Assembly (NCBI GenBank): GCA_024699595.1
Contig: JAILPG010000069.1
Span: 1 to 24,658, forward strand
Length of the DNA: 24,658 nt
From: Lachnospiraceae bacterium
Lineage (GTDB): Bacteria > Bacillota_A > Clostridia > Lachnospirales > Lachnospiraceae
Direction of reading: 5' to 3'
Part shown: positions 16,091 through 23,529 of the stretch, one piece after another
How positions within the stretch are numbered: the stretch's first letter is position 1
Layout: each line of letters begins with the position of its first letter
The notes under the pieces: model-generated
What the model saw: the letters and a program-made list of their open reading frames with translations, nothing else
Told to the model about the DNA's origin: nothing
The model's database searches: none
Translations under genes and position numbers: made by a program

Positions 16091-17773
16091 TTATTTTGTG
16101 ATCCTCCAGTTATCGTTACATTCGGGCGTGATCGTGCCTCCTTTTACATTTACTATGTAATCTGCGATCATTTCACGGATGCCTCCGATCTCACCATGCA
16201 CATCCATGTCAATAAGAACGGGGAGTTCATCTTCATTAAATATTACTCCCGGTGTCAGCAGCTGGGATGTTGCCCGGTAATTTGATACCGCTATATCGAA
16301 TTCATCATCGTCCTTTATCTCACTTCCGTCAGGCCAGGTCAGATTCTGTATCCTCTCCCCCGGTTCTTTTGAGATATCGATCTCGTAATTCACACCTTCA
16401 AACATATCATAGAGATAGATGGGCATATCCTGATCAAATGTAATGGTATCATCTCCGGCGTGAAAAGTGTTATAGTAACCTGCCGACCATTCCATGTACT
16501 TTTTAAGCTGTGTACCGTTCATATGAAGCTTGTAAATGGTATTGTTATATTTGTAGATCAGAGCCATATCACATTTGCGTATGTCACCGGGATACATATT
16601 GGCATCCTTATTGAAAAGTGCTGCTGCCGCAACCGGTACATCTGCATAGTACATAAGTACCCTGTTTATCAGTTCGATCAATGGTGTATCCTTTATCAAT
16701 GCAGAGGGAACCCCCGGTATTTCAGTTTCCGGGATCAGAGGACCGCCTTCGAGCCTTCCGATAACCTGCTCGGCAGTCACCCTGGCCTGCTCATCATATT
16801 TTTCCAAAAGCGCCGTCAATGACGGATCGGGATCATAATCGGCTATAGTTACGCCTTGTGCGCTTTTTTCCGTTACCCTGTAGCGATCCCCTTCTTTTTC
16901 AAGCGTCAGATCTATAACGGACATGGTCTGAGCCATATTTTTGTTCTGTACGACAAGGACGCCGTTTATATATTCAGATACTATCTGTTTATGCGAGTGA
17001 GCGGATATCATAACATCAAATTCGGGACAGGCATTTAGGATATCCGTAACTCCCGAATTGGGGGTATTGAATTCATTGTCAAATCCCATATGGAATACAC
17101 CGATCAGGACATCATACTGCCCTTCAATACTGTCGATTATCTTTTTCGTTTCCTCAAGCGGATCCGTGACTCTGCAATCACTCAGATTTGCCATATCCCA
17201 TCGTGTTATATTCGGTGTGACCATGCCTATCACAGCTATGCGGATACCATCCCTGTTTATGATCGTATAACCGTCGGCTATGGGATCCCCGTTCTCATCA
17301 TATACATTTCCCGTAAGGACATGACATTTCATATCGGCTATGGTTTTTCTTGTCACATCCATTCCGTAATTGTATTCATGATTTCCCGTAACCCATACAT
17401 CGTAACCAAGCGCATTGATAGCGGAAACCATCGGATGGACATCATCATTTTCAAGAAAAATATCTGCCGAATTATCCTGTATGGTGTCTCCCGCGTCAAC
17501 AAGAAGGGTGTTGTCCGTTCTGTACTCTGCAATGGCAGTTGCCAGCTGTACCATGCTGCCTGAAGTATTTTCCTCATTCAAAGCATAATCCCACGGGAAA
17601 AATTTGCCGTGCAGATCACTCGTTGCGATTATGCGGAGTGTTTTTGAGCTAACTGAAGGCTCTTTAATATTAACATTGATATTAATGGTACAACCGGGAA
17701 TACAAGCCAGTATAAGCGATAATATGAGCATTATCACTGCTATATGTTTAATATCTGTTTTATATCTTCTCAT
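16091..17773 (-). CDS. surface 5'-nucleotidase/2',3'-cyclic phosphodiesterase family lipoprotein
   Basis: This 560-aa protein belongs to the UshA/CpdB family, which hydrolyses extracellular nucleotides. It begins with a basic-hydrophobic signal and cysteines at 24 (LILAC) and 28 (CIPGC), either a possible lipidation site. The metallophosphoesterase half has D53/H55 (TSDLHG), D93-D96 (VDAGDT), N131-H132-E133 (GNHEYNYG), H228 (FHMG) and H259/H261 (SAHSH). The C-terminal half, about 340-550, is the 5'-nucleotidase substrate domain, ending with DIAVSNYRA and related strands. There is no C-terminal sortase signal, consistent with a lipid anchor. GGGAGG lies 5 nt before the ATG. It follows the P-loop gene by 33 bp and probably shares its transcript. 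Confidence 0.9.
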   Translation of the reverse strand: MRRYKTDIKHIAVIMLILSLILACIPGCTININVNIKEPSVSSKTLRIIATSDLHGKFFPWDYALNEENTSGSMVQLATAIAEYRTDNTLLVDAGDTIQDNSADIFLENDDVHPMVSAINALGYDVWVTGNHEYNYGMDVTRKTIADMKCHVLTGNVYDENGDPIADGYTIINRDGIRIAVIGMVTPNITRWDMANLSDCRVTDPLEETKKIIDSIEGQYDVLIGVFHMGFDNEFNTPNSGVTDILNACPEFDVMISAHSHKQIVSEYINGVLVVQNKNMAQTMSVIDLTLEKEGDRYRVTEKSAQGVTIADYDPDPSLTALLEKYDEQARVTAEQVIGRLEGGPLIPETEIPGVPSALIKDTPLIELINRVLMYYADVPVAAAALFNKDANMYPGDIRKCDMALIYKYNNTIYKLHMNGTQLKKYMEWSAGYYNTFHAGDDTITFDQDMPIYLYDMFEGVNYEIDISKEPGERIQNLTWPDGSEIKDDDEFDIAVSNYRATSQLLTPGVIFNEDELPVLIDMDVHGEIGGIREMIADYIVNVKGGTITPECNDNWRITK

Positions 17774-17806
17774 TGCATCCTCCCTTTCGACCGTTGATCA
17801 GCTGCC

Positions 17807-18340
17807 TTAAATTTCCGATCCGATAAGGATCTCCGTTATCGCTTTCTCATAGTCATCATTGATAAGGGTGATATTTTCACCTGCGGCCCGGAAGCCTTCA
17901 ATGATCTTTATGTTTTCCGATCTGATCCGGTCTGCGGTACAGTCTGAATCATCCAGGCGGGTCTCAATGTCAGATCCATGATCTCTTATATCATCAAAAT
18001 GAGCATCTATGTAATCATCAGTCATCGCAAGACATATGAACTTTATATCGGACAGATATTCATCATCAAAGTCTTTACGCCAGTCATAAGGGATATAACA
18101 GCCTTCTACGATAAGATTCTGCCGATTTTCTATGGCCGTCTTTATCATTTCACGTACAACCGGCCAGAGATAACCGACAAGTTCGTCGTCATCTTCCGGT
18201 GTAAGATCCGTATTAAAGCTTCGTATCAGTCCCATCTTCAGATGGTCGATCGAAAGGTAAGGATATTTGTATTTCTCAAGCATTCTCTGTGCAAGAACGG
18301 TCTTGCCTGTATGGGATGCGCCGGTAATGATTATGATCAT
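17807..18340 (-). CDS. P-loop nucleoside/small-molecule kinase-like protein
   Basis: This 177-aa protein has a Walker A motif GASHTGKT at residues 7-14 on an initial hydrophobic strand, followed by YLSIDHLKMG, where the aspartate is placed as in small-molecule kinases. A later LIVEGCYIPYD resembles the second acidic strand of the shikimate kinase/AAA_33/zeta-like kinase group. The substrate is unknown. The ATG overlaps the GNAT stop codon (ATGA), so the two proteins are translated together, and the 5'-nucleotidase gene follows. A zeta-type toxin was considered but there is no epsilon-like antitoxin gene beside it. Confidence 0.75.
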   Translation of the reverse strand: MIIIITGASHTGKTVLAQRMLEKYKYPYLSIDHLKMGLIRSFNTDLTPEDDDELVGYLWPVVREMIKTAIENRQNLIVEGCYIPYDWRKDFDDEYLSDIKFICLAMTDDYIDAHFDDIRDHGSDIETRLDDSDCTADRIRSENIKIIEGFRAAGENITLINDDYEKAITEILIGSEI

Positions 18341-18864
18341 AGCTCTCCGATAATCTTCTCCATCCAGATCATGTTATACAAACGGCCAAACTTATATCCG
18401 CACTTATGAAACTCACCCACTTTGACATATCCCATATGGTTATGAAAATGTTCACTGTCTCTGGTCAGATATTCATCTTCCGTAACAGGATCTCCAATAC
18501 ATGCATAGAGATTGGTTATCCCAATCTTTTGCAATTCTTCTTCCAGCGCGGTATATAAAGCTCTGCCGTATCCTTTTTTCTTTGAATCATGATCCAGATA
18601 TATCGTCACTTCGCAGCAATGATCATAAGCGGCTCTTCCCTTAAATACACCGGCATACGCATATCCCCTGATCACTCCATCCTCTTCTATCACAAGATAC
18701 GGATATTTTTTTAACGTATGTTTAATACGGTCTCTGAATTCATTCAGAGCCGGTGCCTCTAATTCAAACGATATTGCAGTATTCTCGACATAATACGCAT
18801 ATATTTCCAAAAGCCTTATGGCATCACTTACCGAAACACTGCGGATCACGATCTTTTGCTCCAT
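18337..18864 (-). CDS. GNAT N-acetyltransferase, phosphinothricin acetyltransferase-like
   Basis: This 175-aa protein has the GNAT fold. The acetyl-CoA pyrophosphate loop is KKKGYGRALY, preceded by the strand CEVTIYLDHDSK. The N-terminal pattern (IRSVSVSDAIRLLEIYAYYVENTAISFE) and the HNHMGYVKVGEF...W ending resemble the Pat/Bar subfamily, which acetylates phosphinothricin-like amino acids or related metabolites. The true substrate is not deducible. AGGG lies about 9 nt upstream of the ATG. The 51-bp gap to the RidA gene contains only small competing GGCT/AGCC hairpins, so the gene may be read from the upstream operon. It is coupled to the P-loop kinase gene. Confidence 0.85.
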   Translation of the reverse strand: MEQKIVIRSVSVSDAIRLLEIYAYYVENTAISFELEAPALNEFRDRIKHTLKKYPYLVIEEDGVIRGYAYAGVFKGRAAYDHCCEVTIYLDHDSKKKGYGRALYTALEEELQKIGITNLYACIGDPVTEDEYLTRDSEHFHNHMGYVKVGEFHKCGYKFGRLYNMIWMEKIIGEL

Positions 18865-18915
18865 GAATCTTTTCCCTTTATATCTTACAGCCCAAAGGCT
18901 TTTTCAGCCAAAACA

Positions 18916-19293
18916 TCAGACTACAGCTATGACTTCCACTTCACAGATCGCTCCTTTCGGCAGTGACTGTACTCCCACACATGACCTTGCAGGTTTTTCC
19001 GTGAAGTATCTTGCATAAACTTCGTTAAAGGCAGCAAAATCATTAATATCCGTAAGGAAGCAAAGTGTCTTAACCGCATTTTCCGGTTTGGTCCCTGCTT
19101 CTTTAAGTATGGCCGTTAAGTTCTTCAAAACCTGTTCCGCCTGCTCTTCAATTGTCTTTCCGACAAGCTCACCGGACTCCGGATCAAGCGCTATCTGACC
19201 AGATGTATAAACCATCCCGCCGGTCACGACAGCCTGTGAATATGGCCCGACTGCCGCAGGTGCCTTTTCAGTATGGATCTTGTTCATTTTCAT
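18916..19293 (-). CDS. ridA: RidA family imine/enamine deaminase
   Basis: RidA (YjgF/YER057c/UK114) hydrolyses reactive 2-aminoacrylate and related enamines released by PLP enzymes. The 125-aa protein has the conserved start KAPAAVGPYSQAV, GMVYTSGQIALDP, the arginine in PARSCVGVQSLPKGA that binds the substrate carboxylate, and CEVEVIAV at the end, all at the usual positions and length. GGAG lies 7 nt before the first ATG; a second ATG two codons later is possible. It follows the nitroreductase gene by 45 bp. Its partners suggest a stress or detoxification operon. The cysK gene, a PLP enzyme, is in the same window but far away. Confidence 0.93.
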   Translation of the reverse strand: MKMNKIHTEKAPAAVGPYSQAVVTGGMVYTSGQIALDPESGELVGKTIEEQAEQVLKNLTAILKEAGTKPENAVKTLCFLTDINDFAAFNEVYARYFTEKPARSCVGVQSLPKGAICEVEVIAVV

Positions 19294-19338
19294 TTTTGAT
19301 CTCCTTTTAATGTTTTATTCTCAGTCACAATCAAAACG

Positions 19339-19863
19339 TCAGATATAATACACATAGTCTGCTTTTCTGGGCACAGGTTCTTTTGCAGGCTCCGCCGCAT
19401 ATCCGAGAGCGCAGTGTCCTATTCCTTCATAATCACCCTCAATGCCCAGTTTCTTAAGGATACTCTTTCCGAATTCAGATTCAAATTCTTCCTTTGCCCT
19501 GTGGATCCAGATGCTTGCAACTCCAAGGCTTTCGGCAGCATTCATAAGATTACCCATAACAAGAGAGCCGTCATATACATGTGTCGGAACTCCCTTATCA
19601 GCAAGCACTATCAGTATGACGGGAGCTCCGTAAAACGGATCGAATCCTTCATTCCAACCACCGATCTTGCGGTTCTCAGCTGAGATCTCATCTCTTAAAG
19701 CCTTTTTAGTAACTGCTATGATGATCGGGCTCTGCTTTCCCATACCTGTAGCAGCATATGTTCCGGCTTTGATGATAGCTTTCAGTTCCTCATCTTTGAT
19801 CATATCAGGCTTAAAGTTCCTGCAGCTTCTTCTTGTTTCCAATACCTTCAATGTTTCGTTCAT
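19339..19863 (-). CDS. nitroreductase-family FMN flavoprotein
   Basis: This 174-aa protein is a short member of the NfsB/FRP-type nitroreductase family, homodimeric FMN enzymes that use NAD(P)H to reduce nitro compounds, quinones or flavins. The FMN phosphate-binding start RRSCRNFKPD is present, followed by AATGMGKQSP and the helix with DGSLVMGNLMNAAESLGVASIWI. It ends with GHCALGYAAE and a tail with PRKADYVYYI. GGAGGG lies 8 nt before the ATG. It lies between the aldo/keto reductase and RidA genes with gaps of only 38 and 45 bp, so one transcript is likely. The natural substrate is unknown. Confidence 0.9.
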   Translation of the reverse strand: MNETLKVLETRRSCRNFKPDMIKDEELKAIIKAGTYAATGMGKQSPIIIAVTKKALRDEISAENRKIGGWNEGFDPFYGAPVILIVLADKGVPTHVYDGSLVMGNLMNAAESLGVASIWIHRAKEEFESEFGKSILKKLGIEGDYEGIGHCALGYAAEPAKEPVPRKADYVYYI

Positions 19864-19901
19864 CAGATAAACCCTCCTTCGTGATTTCTATAATTATTTT
19901 T

Positions 19902-20831
19902 TTACGGCAGAAATTTTCCTGCAGCCAAATAAAGTGCATACCAGTCATGATGCGACAGTTTCACATCAGATGCAGCACACACATCCTCGATATGTTCCGG
20001 ATTCATGGTTCCGATTATCGCCTGCATCTTTGCAGGATGCCTTAGGATCCACGCAATGGCTATTGCAGCCTTTGATACTTTTTCACGCTCCGCAAGTTCG
20101 ACAAGCGTCTTGTTAAGTTCAGGAAAATCCGGATTATCAATGAATGTTCCCCCAAACATCCCTACCTGTAAAGGTGACCATGCCTGGACAGTGATATCGT
20201 TCAACCTGCAATAATCAAGACAATTGCCATCCCTGTTTATCGAAAACTCCGTTGTCTTATTGTTCATGTAAAGAGCCTGATCTATAAGCTGTGACTGCTC
20301 AAGTGAGAGCTGAACCTGATTGATGATAAGAGGCTGCTTAACATACTTCTTTAAAAGTTCGATCTGCATGGGAATCAGATTGCTGACTCCGAAAAAACGA
20401 ACCTTGCCCGAATTCTCCAGTTCGTCAAATGCTTCAGCCACTTCCTCCGGATCAAAGAGCACATCCGGTCTGTGCAGAAGCAATGTATCGAGGTATTCGA
20501 TGTTCAGTCTGCGAAGGCTGTCATCCACACTTGATAAAATATTCTCTTTTGTCCAGTCAAACTCATTACGGTCAAAACACAATCCGCACTTGCTCTGGAT
20601 ATATATGTCCTCTCTCTTAATTCCCGAAAGAGGAAAAGCCTCCGCAAATCGTGTTTCTGCCGCTCCGTTCTCTCCATAACATGTAGCATGATCATAAAAG
20701 TTGATCCCACAGTCATAAGCAGTTCTTATGACCTTAGCTGCCGCTTCTTTTGTAAGACCCGGCATTCTCATACATCCCTGTATGATCGCAGAAACATTCT
20801 GCGGCCCATTTACGATATTGATACTCTTCAA
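19902..20831 (-). CDS. aldo/keto reductase
   Basis: This roughly 309-aa NADPH-dependent TIM-barrel oxidoreductase resembles the YdhF group. The catalytic tetrad is present; counted from the chosen start the residues are D47 and Y52 (NFYDHATCYG), K81 (QSKCG) and H120 (LLLHRPD). The C-terminal cofactor-binding region contains WILRHPAKMQAIIGTMN. A GTG at 20838-20840 overlaps the GGAGG ribosome binding site itself and cannot be used well. The TTG at 20829-20831 lies 8 nt after GGAGG and gives MKSINIVNGPQNVSAIIQG, which starts as other family members do, so I choose it. The first gene of a probable reductase-nitroreductase-RidA operon, it is divergent from the small plus-strand gene. Confidence 0.88.
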   Translation of the reverse strand: MKSINIVNGPQNVSAIIQGCMRMPGLTKEAAAKVIRTAYDCGINFYDHATCYGENGAAETRFAEAFPLSGIKREDIYIQSKCGLCFDRNEFDWTKENILSSVDDSLRRLNIEYLDTLLLHRPDVLFDPEEVAEAFDELENSGKVRFFGVSNLIPMQIELLKKYVKQPLIINQVQLSLEQSQLIDQALYMNNKTTEFSINRDGNCLDYCRLNDITVQAWSPLQVGMFGGTFIDNPDFPELNKTLVELAEREKVSKAAIAIAWILRHPAKMQAIIGTMNPEHIEDVCAASDVKLSHHDWYALYLAAGKFLP

Positions 20832-20864
20832 ATCAACCACCTCCGTTTCACATATTCATTACCC

Positions 20865-20891
20865 GATATTACCGCAAAAAATGATATTACC
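20865..20891 (-). repeat. 9-bp direct repeat GATATTACC, 18 bp apart
   Basis: GATATTACC occurs at 20865-20873 and 20883-20891 in the region between the aldo/keto reductase gene and the divergent small gene. It could be a regulator site for the reductase promoter. The 18-bp period is not two full helical turns. The nearby AraC regulator is a candidate binder, but nothing in the sequence proves it. Confidence 0.3.
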
Positions 20892-20904
20892 TCATCCAAA
20901 AAAC

Positions 20905-20920
20905 GAGAAGAATTCTTCTC
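20905..20920. promoter_or_regulatory. 16-bp perfect palindrome upstream of the small ORF
   Basis: GAGAAGAATTCTTCTC is fully self-complementary, with no spacer, and covers the position where the -35 of the small gene would lie (17 bp before TATACT at 20931-20936). It is a good candidate operator for a dimeric regulator acting on the small gene, the divergent reductase operon, or both. Confidence 0.45.
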
Positions 20921-20930
20921 AAAACCAAAA

Positions 20931-20936
20931 TATACT
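20931..20936 (+). promoter_or_regulatory. candidate -10 (TATACT) of the small ORF
   Basis: TATACT lies 50 bp upstream of the ATG of the small plus-strand gene. There is no convincing -35; the palindrome occupies that place, which suggests a regulated promoter. Confidence 0.35.
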
Positions 20937-20985
20937 AAAGCATGTAATCAAACAGATCCATGATCACTCAAAGGAGGAATTAATA

Positions 20986-21171
20986 ATGAAACTATTCAGT
21001 AAGAAAGAAAAGATCGTTCTCAGATCCGAGCATCAGAAGGATAACTTTATCGAGAAGCTTGAAAACGCACATATAGACTACGATATCCGTGAGGATAAGG
21101 ACAGCGTTTATTCCAATCATACAACTTACATAATCCGCATAGAAGCTGCGGATATGAAGAAGGTTGTCTGA
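20986..21171 (+). CDS. 61-aa small protein of unknown function
   Basis: The open frame extends further upstream, but the ATG at 20986-20988 has a perfect AGGAGG 8 nt before it, and the upstream residues have no start signal, so I take 61 aa. The protein is cytosolic and charged, opening MKLFSKKEK, then a helix-like QKDNFIEKLENA, IDYDIRED and a strand TTYIIRIEA, ending DMKKVV. The strand-helix-strand-strand pattern loosely recalls small ferredoxin-like or DUF2007-type signal-transducing proteins, but I do not recognise it. A strong terminator hairpin begins 30 nt after the stop, so it seems to be a monocistronic gene flanked by a palindromic promoter site. Confidence 0.75.
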   Translation: MKLFSKKEKIVLRSEHQKDNFIEKLENAHIDYDIREDKDSVYSNHTTYIIRIEAADMKKVV

Positions 21172-21200
21172 TGCATATCCTAATGATCTCTACTTTTCAG

Positions 21201-21258
21201 ACATCTGCGTGGCAGGACAGATAGAAGCCTGTTACGCAGATGTATTATTTTCTTTTCC
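21201..21258 (+). terminator. long terminator hairpin of the small gene, overlapping the AraC gene 3' end
   Basis: ACATCTGCGT at 21201-21210 pairs with ACGCAGATGT at 21234-21243. The stem continues through two G-U pairs into CAGG (21213-21216) with CCTG (21228-21231), a 16-bp stem with an 11-nt loop. ATTATTTTCTTTT follows on the plus strand. In minus-strand RNA the wobble pairs become A-C mismatches and no T-tail follows, so it favours plus-strand termination. Its right arm contains the last codons and stop of the AraC-family gene. Confidence 0.75.
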
Positions 21259-22113
21259 CACAAACAGTGTCCTGTATTCTCCCGGTGCCATACCCTTCTC
21301 TTCACGGAATACCCTGTTAAAACTCGGTATGCTCTGGAATCCGGACAGCATCGCGATCTCTGTTAGTGTTCTTCCATCCTCGGCAAGCAGCTCGGTAGCT
21401 TTCTCAAGTCTTATCATATTAAGCCATTTGCTGTAATTCATACCTGTCACATTCTTAAATATTCTGGAAAAGTAATCTCTGCTTATTCCGGCCATTTCAG
21501 CCATGGCTCCCTGTGACAGATCATCTGCCGTCAGATTGTTCTTGATATAGTCAGTGACTCCTATCATACGTCTCATAACATCATCAGCATATCCGTACCC
21601 ATCCTCATCGGTCAGCTCAGGTGCAATTTCTTTTCTGTATTCCAGCAATGTCAGCATGAATTCCATAAGGAGCATACAGCATCTGATCTCACGGTCATGA
21701 CTTTCCGAAAAAAATATGTCCTTCATCTTAAATGTTATTTCCTTCAGCCTGGCTGCGAGCTCAGGATGAGCTTGAACACATATGATATGCAGATTACGAT
21801 ACATATGCATGATCCTGCGAAGATCAAAAAGCGAATTCATGAACGCATTTGAAAACTGGATGACCAGTGCCTCGGTCCTGTCGGCATCTACTATGGAATG
21901 CATCTCCATCGGCCAAATGATTACCAGATCATCCGGCACAAGTTCATATGTATTTTTTCCTACGCTGTATATATTTGTCTTTCCTGGACCCACCAGAAGG
22001 ATCTCTCCATAGGAATGCCAGTGGGCCTGATAACTCCTTTCCCTATATCCCGTGGACATATTGAAAGCGCTCACATGGTCAAAATCATATATTTCATATG
22101 TACTGTAATCCAT
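21232..22113 (-). CDS. AraC-family transcription regulator with cupin sensor domain
   Basis: This 293-aa protein has an N-terminal AraC-binding cupin-like domain (residues about 20-110; HWHSYGEILLVGPGK and WPMEMHS fit) and a C-terminal pair of helix-turn-helix motifs. The first is QGAMAEMAGISRDYFSRIFKN and the second is LTEIAMLSGFQSIPSFNRVFRE, followed by the conserved GMAPGEYR. Such regulators usually sense a small carbon or peptide signal and control a neighbouring operon; here the reductase-nitroreductase-RidA genes or the small gene are candidates. AAGGAT lies just before the ATG. A palindrome TGATCATGATCA lies 18 bp upstream and a TTGACA at 22184-22189, but no matching -10 was found. Confidence 0.9.
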   Translation of the reverse strand: MDYSTYEIYDFDHVSAFNMSTGYRERSYQAHWHSYGEILLVGPGKTNIYSVGKNTYELVPDDLVIIWPMEMHSIVDADRTEALVIQFSNAFMNSLFDLRRIMHMYRNLHIICVQAHPELAARLKEITFKMKDIFFSESHDREIRCCMLLMEFMLTLLEYRKEIAPELTDEDGYGYADDVMRRMIGVTDYIKNNLTADDLSQGAMAEMAGISRDYFSRIFKNVTGMNYSKWLNMIRLEKATELLAEDGRTLTEIAMLSGFQSIPSFNRVFREEKGMAPGEYRTLFVGKENNTSA

Positions 22114-22131
22114 ATCCTTAGTATCCTTACC

Positions 22132-22143
22132 TGATCATGATCA
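22132..22143. promoter_or_regulatory. palindrome TGATCATGATCA upstream of the AraC gene
   Basis: A perfect 12-bp palindrome lies in the leader of the AraC-family gene, 18 bp before its ATG. The sequence is made of two GATC units and could arise by chance. An autoregulatory operator is possible but not supported by a second site. Confidence 0.2.
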
Positions 22144-22215
22144 CTTCTTCTTTGTCATCCGTAAAAACTATAATTTCAGTTAATGTCAAAAGGATGAGAT
22201 CTATTAGTTATGAAG

Positions 22216-22695
22216 TTAAAGTGTGTGATAATACGGACAGATATTTTCATAGTGCCCGTCCTTCATTCTGAACCCACCCGGTATAGTTCCAAGCTGAACA
22301 AATCCGAGCCTTTCATATAAGTGTCTGGCATGGATATTGCTTTCGACAACAGCATTGAACTGCAATACCGAAAAACCAAGTTCTTTAGCTTTCGACAGAC
22401 AATCCATTACCAGTTTTTCACCGATGTGCAATCCGCGATACTTTGAATTAACCGCATAACTGGCATTGCAGATATGACCGCATCTGCCTACATTGTTCGG
22501 ATGTAGGATATACAGTCCGATGATCTTTCCATCGTCATCAGTCACACCCGTAAAGCTCTGTGAACCGAAGAACTCCCTGCCGGATGCATCATCAAGCAGA
22601 TCCTCCTGAGGAAATGCTTCTCCGTCTTCTACAACCTCATTCCATATGCCTATCATCTGTTTAAGGTCTTTTTCATCATATTCCCGTATAGTCAT
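22216..22695 (-). CDS. GNAT N-acetyltransferase
   Basis: This 159-aa GNAT protein has the acetyl-CoA loop in YRGLHIGEKLV and the C-terminal HARHLYERLGFVQLGTIPGGFR motif typical of the superfamily. The N-terminal MTIREYDEKDLKQMIGIWNEV is the expected first strand and helix. An ATG eight codons earlier exists, but AAGGG lies about 9 nt before the ATG at 22693-22695 and the GNAT start fits there, so I use the later one. The substrate is unknown; the arrangement resembles YncA-like amino acid or protein N-acetyltransferases. It follows the nucleotidyltransferase pair by 69 bp on the same strand and may be the last gene of that unit. Confidence 0.85.
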   Translation of the reverse strand: MTIREYDEKDLKQMIGIWNEVVEDGEAFPQEDLLDDASGREFFGSQSFTGVTDDDGKIIGLYILHPNNVGRCGHICNASYAVNSKYRGLHIGEKLVMDCLSKAKELGFSVLQFNAVVESNIHARHLYERLGFVQLGTIPGGFRMKDGHYENICPYYHTL

Positions 22696-22764
22696 ATCAA
22701 CGTTCCCTTCCGTCTTCATCGAAATAGTGATGGCTCTGTGCAGCTGTTATCATTCAAATACATA

Positions 22765-23529
22765 TCAGAATCCTGTCACCTCTCTAAACAGCCGGTTAAG
22801 CGCACTTAAGTCCCTGTTATGGTCATCTTCCATAGTATCTGCTATTTCTTTTTGTCTGATGATCTCAGTCTCTATAAAATCCCTGATCGGAGGTATCTGA
22901 GGATTTTCTTCCTTTTCCGTGGTCCGCTTCTTTATCTCCAATAGTTCATCAACCGCTTTGCGCAACTTTGGTGCCAGATCCAGTTTCAGAAGCTCATCAA
23001 ACAATACCGGCGGAGCTGCATGGTATTTCTCGATATATACTGCGGCAAGAAGCGGTCTAAGAGCATAGAAGTACTTCTTATACCTGACCGTTTCGCCCTG
23101 AAGATATTCGTTAAACGTATTGTTCGCAGTGCCATAGTAATGGTAAATGGCAGCCTTCTCAGAAAAGTACTCTTCAGAAACCTTACGGATCCTATCCCAC
23201 TCCCCGGTAGTCCGGTATACGATCGGAGATCCGCTCCACTCAAACAGAGTAGCATTACCCTTAGCAAACTGCTTAAGGGCTTTCTTCAGATCCCATCCAT
23301 TAATGTCAAGGACCTCATCCAGCAGCCATTCGATCGTATCCTTCGGTTCATCAAGACGCAGATAATCCTCTTTACTTCTCATATAAACAAAACGTACATC
23401 ATAATCACTGTCCGGAGAAGCAAATCCCCAGGCCCTGCTTCCGGACTCGATCGCATGAAGAACGTAAACGCCTTCTTTTTCTTCAATTTCATTTAACTTG
23501 TCGTTGATCTCTTTCTGTATATCTCTCAT
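22765..23529 (-). CDS. polymerase-beta-type nucleotidyltransferase, RlaP/YcgL-like (second of a tandem pair)
   Basis: This 254-aa protein has the nucleotidyltransferase signature GSRAWGF at 30-36 with the metal-binding aspartates D42 and D44 (SPDSDYDVRF). The remaining sequence, including IEWLLDEVLDINGWDLKKAL and YHYYGTANNTF, fits the Pfam family once called DUF2098-like predicted nucleotidyltransferase and now linked to RNA repair (RlaP, RNA ligase-associated polymerase beta); the name of the Pfam entry is from memory. It is longer than MNT-type toxin antidotes. The ATG overlaps the stop of the upstream homologous gene by 4 nt. The acceptor substrate is unknown. Confidence 0.8.
   Translation of the reverse strand: MRDIQKEINDKLNEIEEKEGVYVLHAIESGSRAWGFASPDSDYDVRFVYMRSKEDYLRLDEPKDTIEWLLDEVLDINGWDLKKALKQFAKGNATLFEWSGSPIVYRTTGEWDRIRKVSEEYFSEKAAIYHYYGTANNTFNEYLQGETVRYKKYFYALRPLLAAVYIEKYHAAPPVLFDELLKLDLAPKLRKAVDELLEIKKRTTEKEENPQIPPIRDFIETEIIRQKEIADTMEDDHNRDLSALNRLFREVTGF

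Noticed and set aside
17807..18340. Zeta-type toxin
   Set aside because: No antitoxin gene is adjacent, and the gene is coupled to a GNAT gene; a metabolic kinase is simpler.
18870..18910. Hairpins of GGCT/AGCC between RidA and GNAT genes
   Set aside because: Stems of only four base pairs; too weak to call a terminator or attenuator.
20728..20985. Longer form of the small plus-strand gene (147 aa)
   Set aside because: The upstream part runs antisense to the aldo/keto reductase gene and through the intergenic promoter; the perfect AGGAGG fixes the start at 20986.
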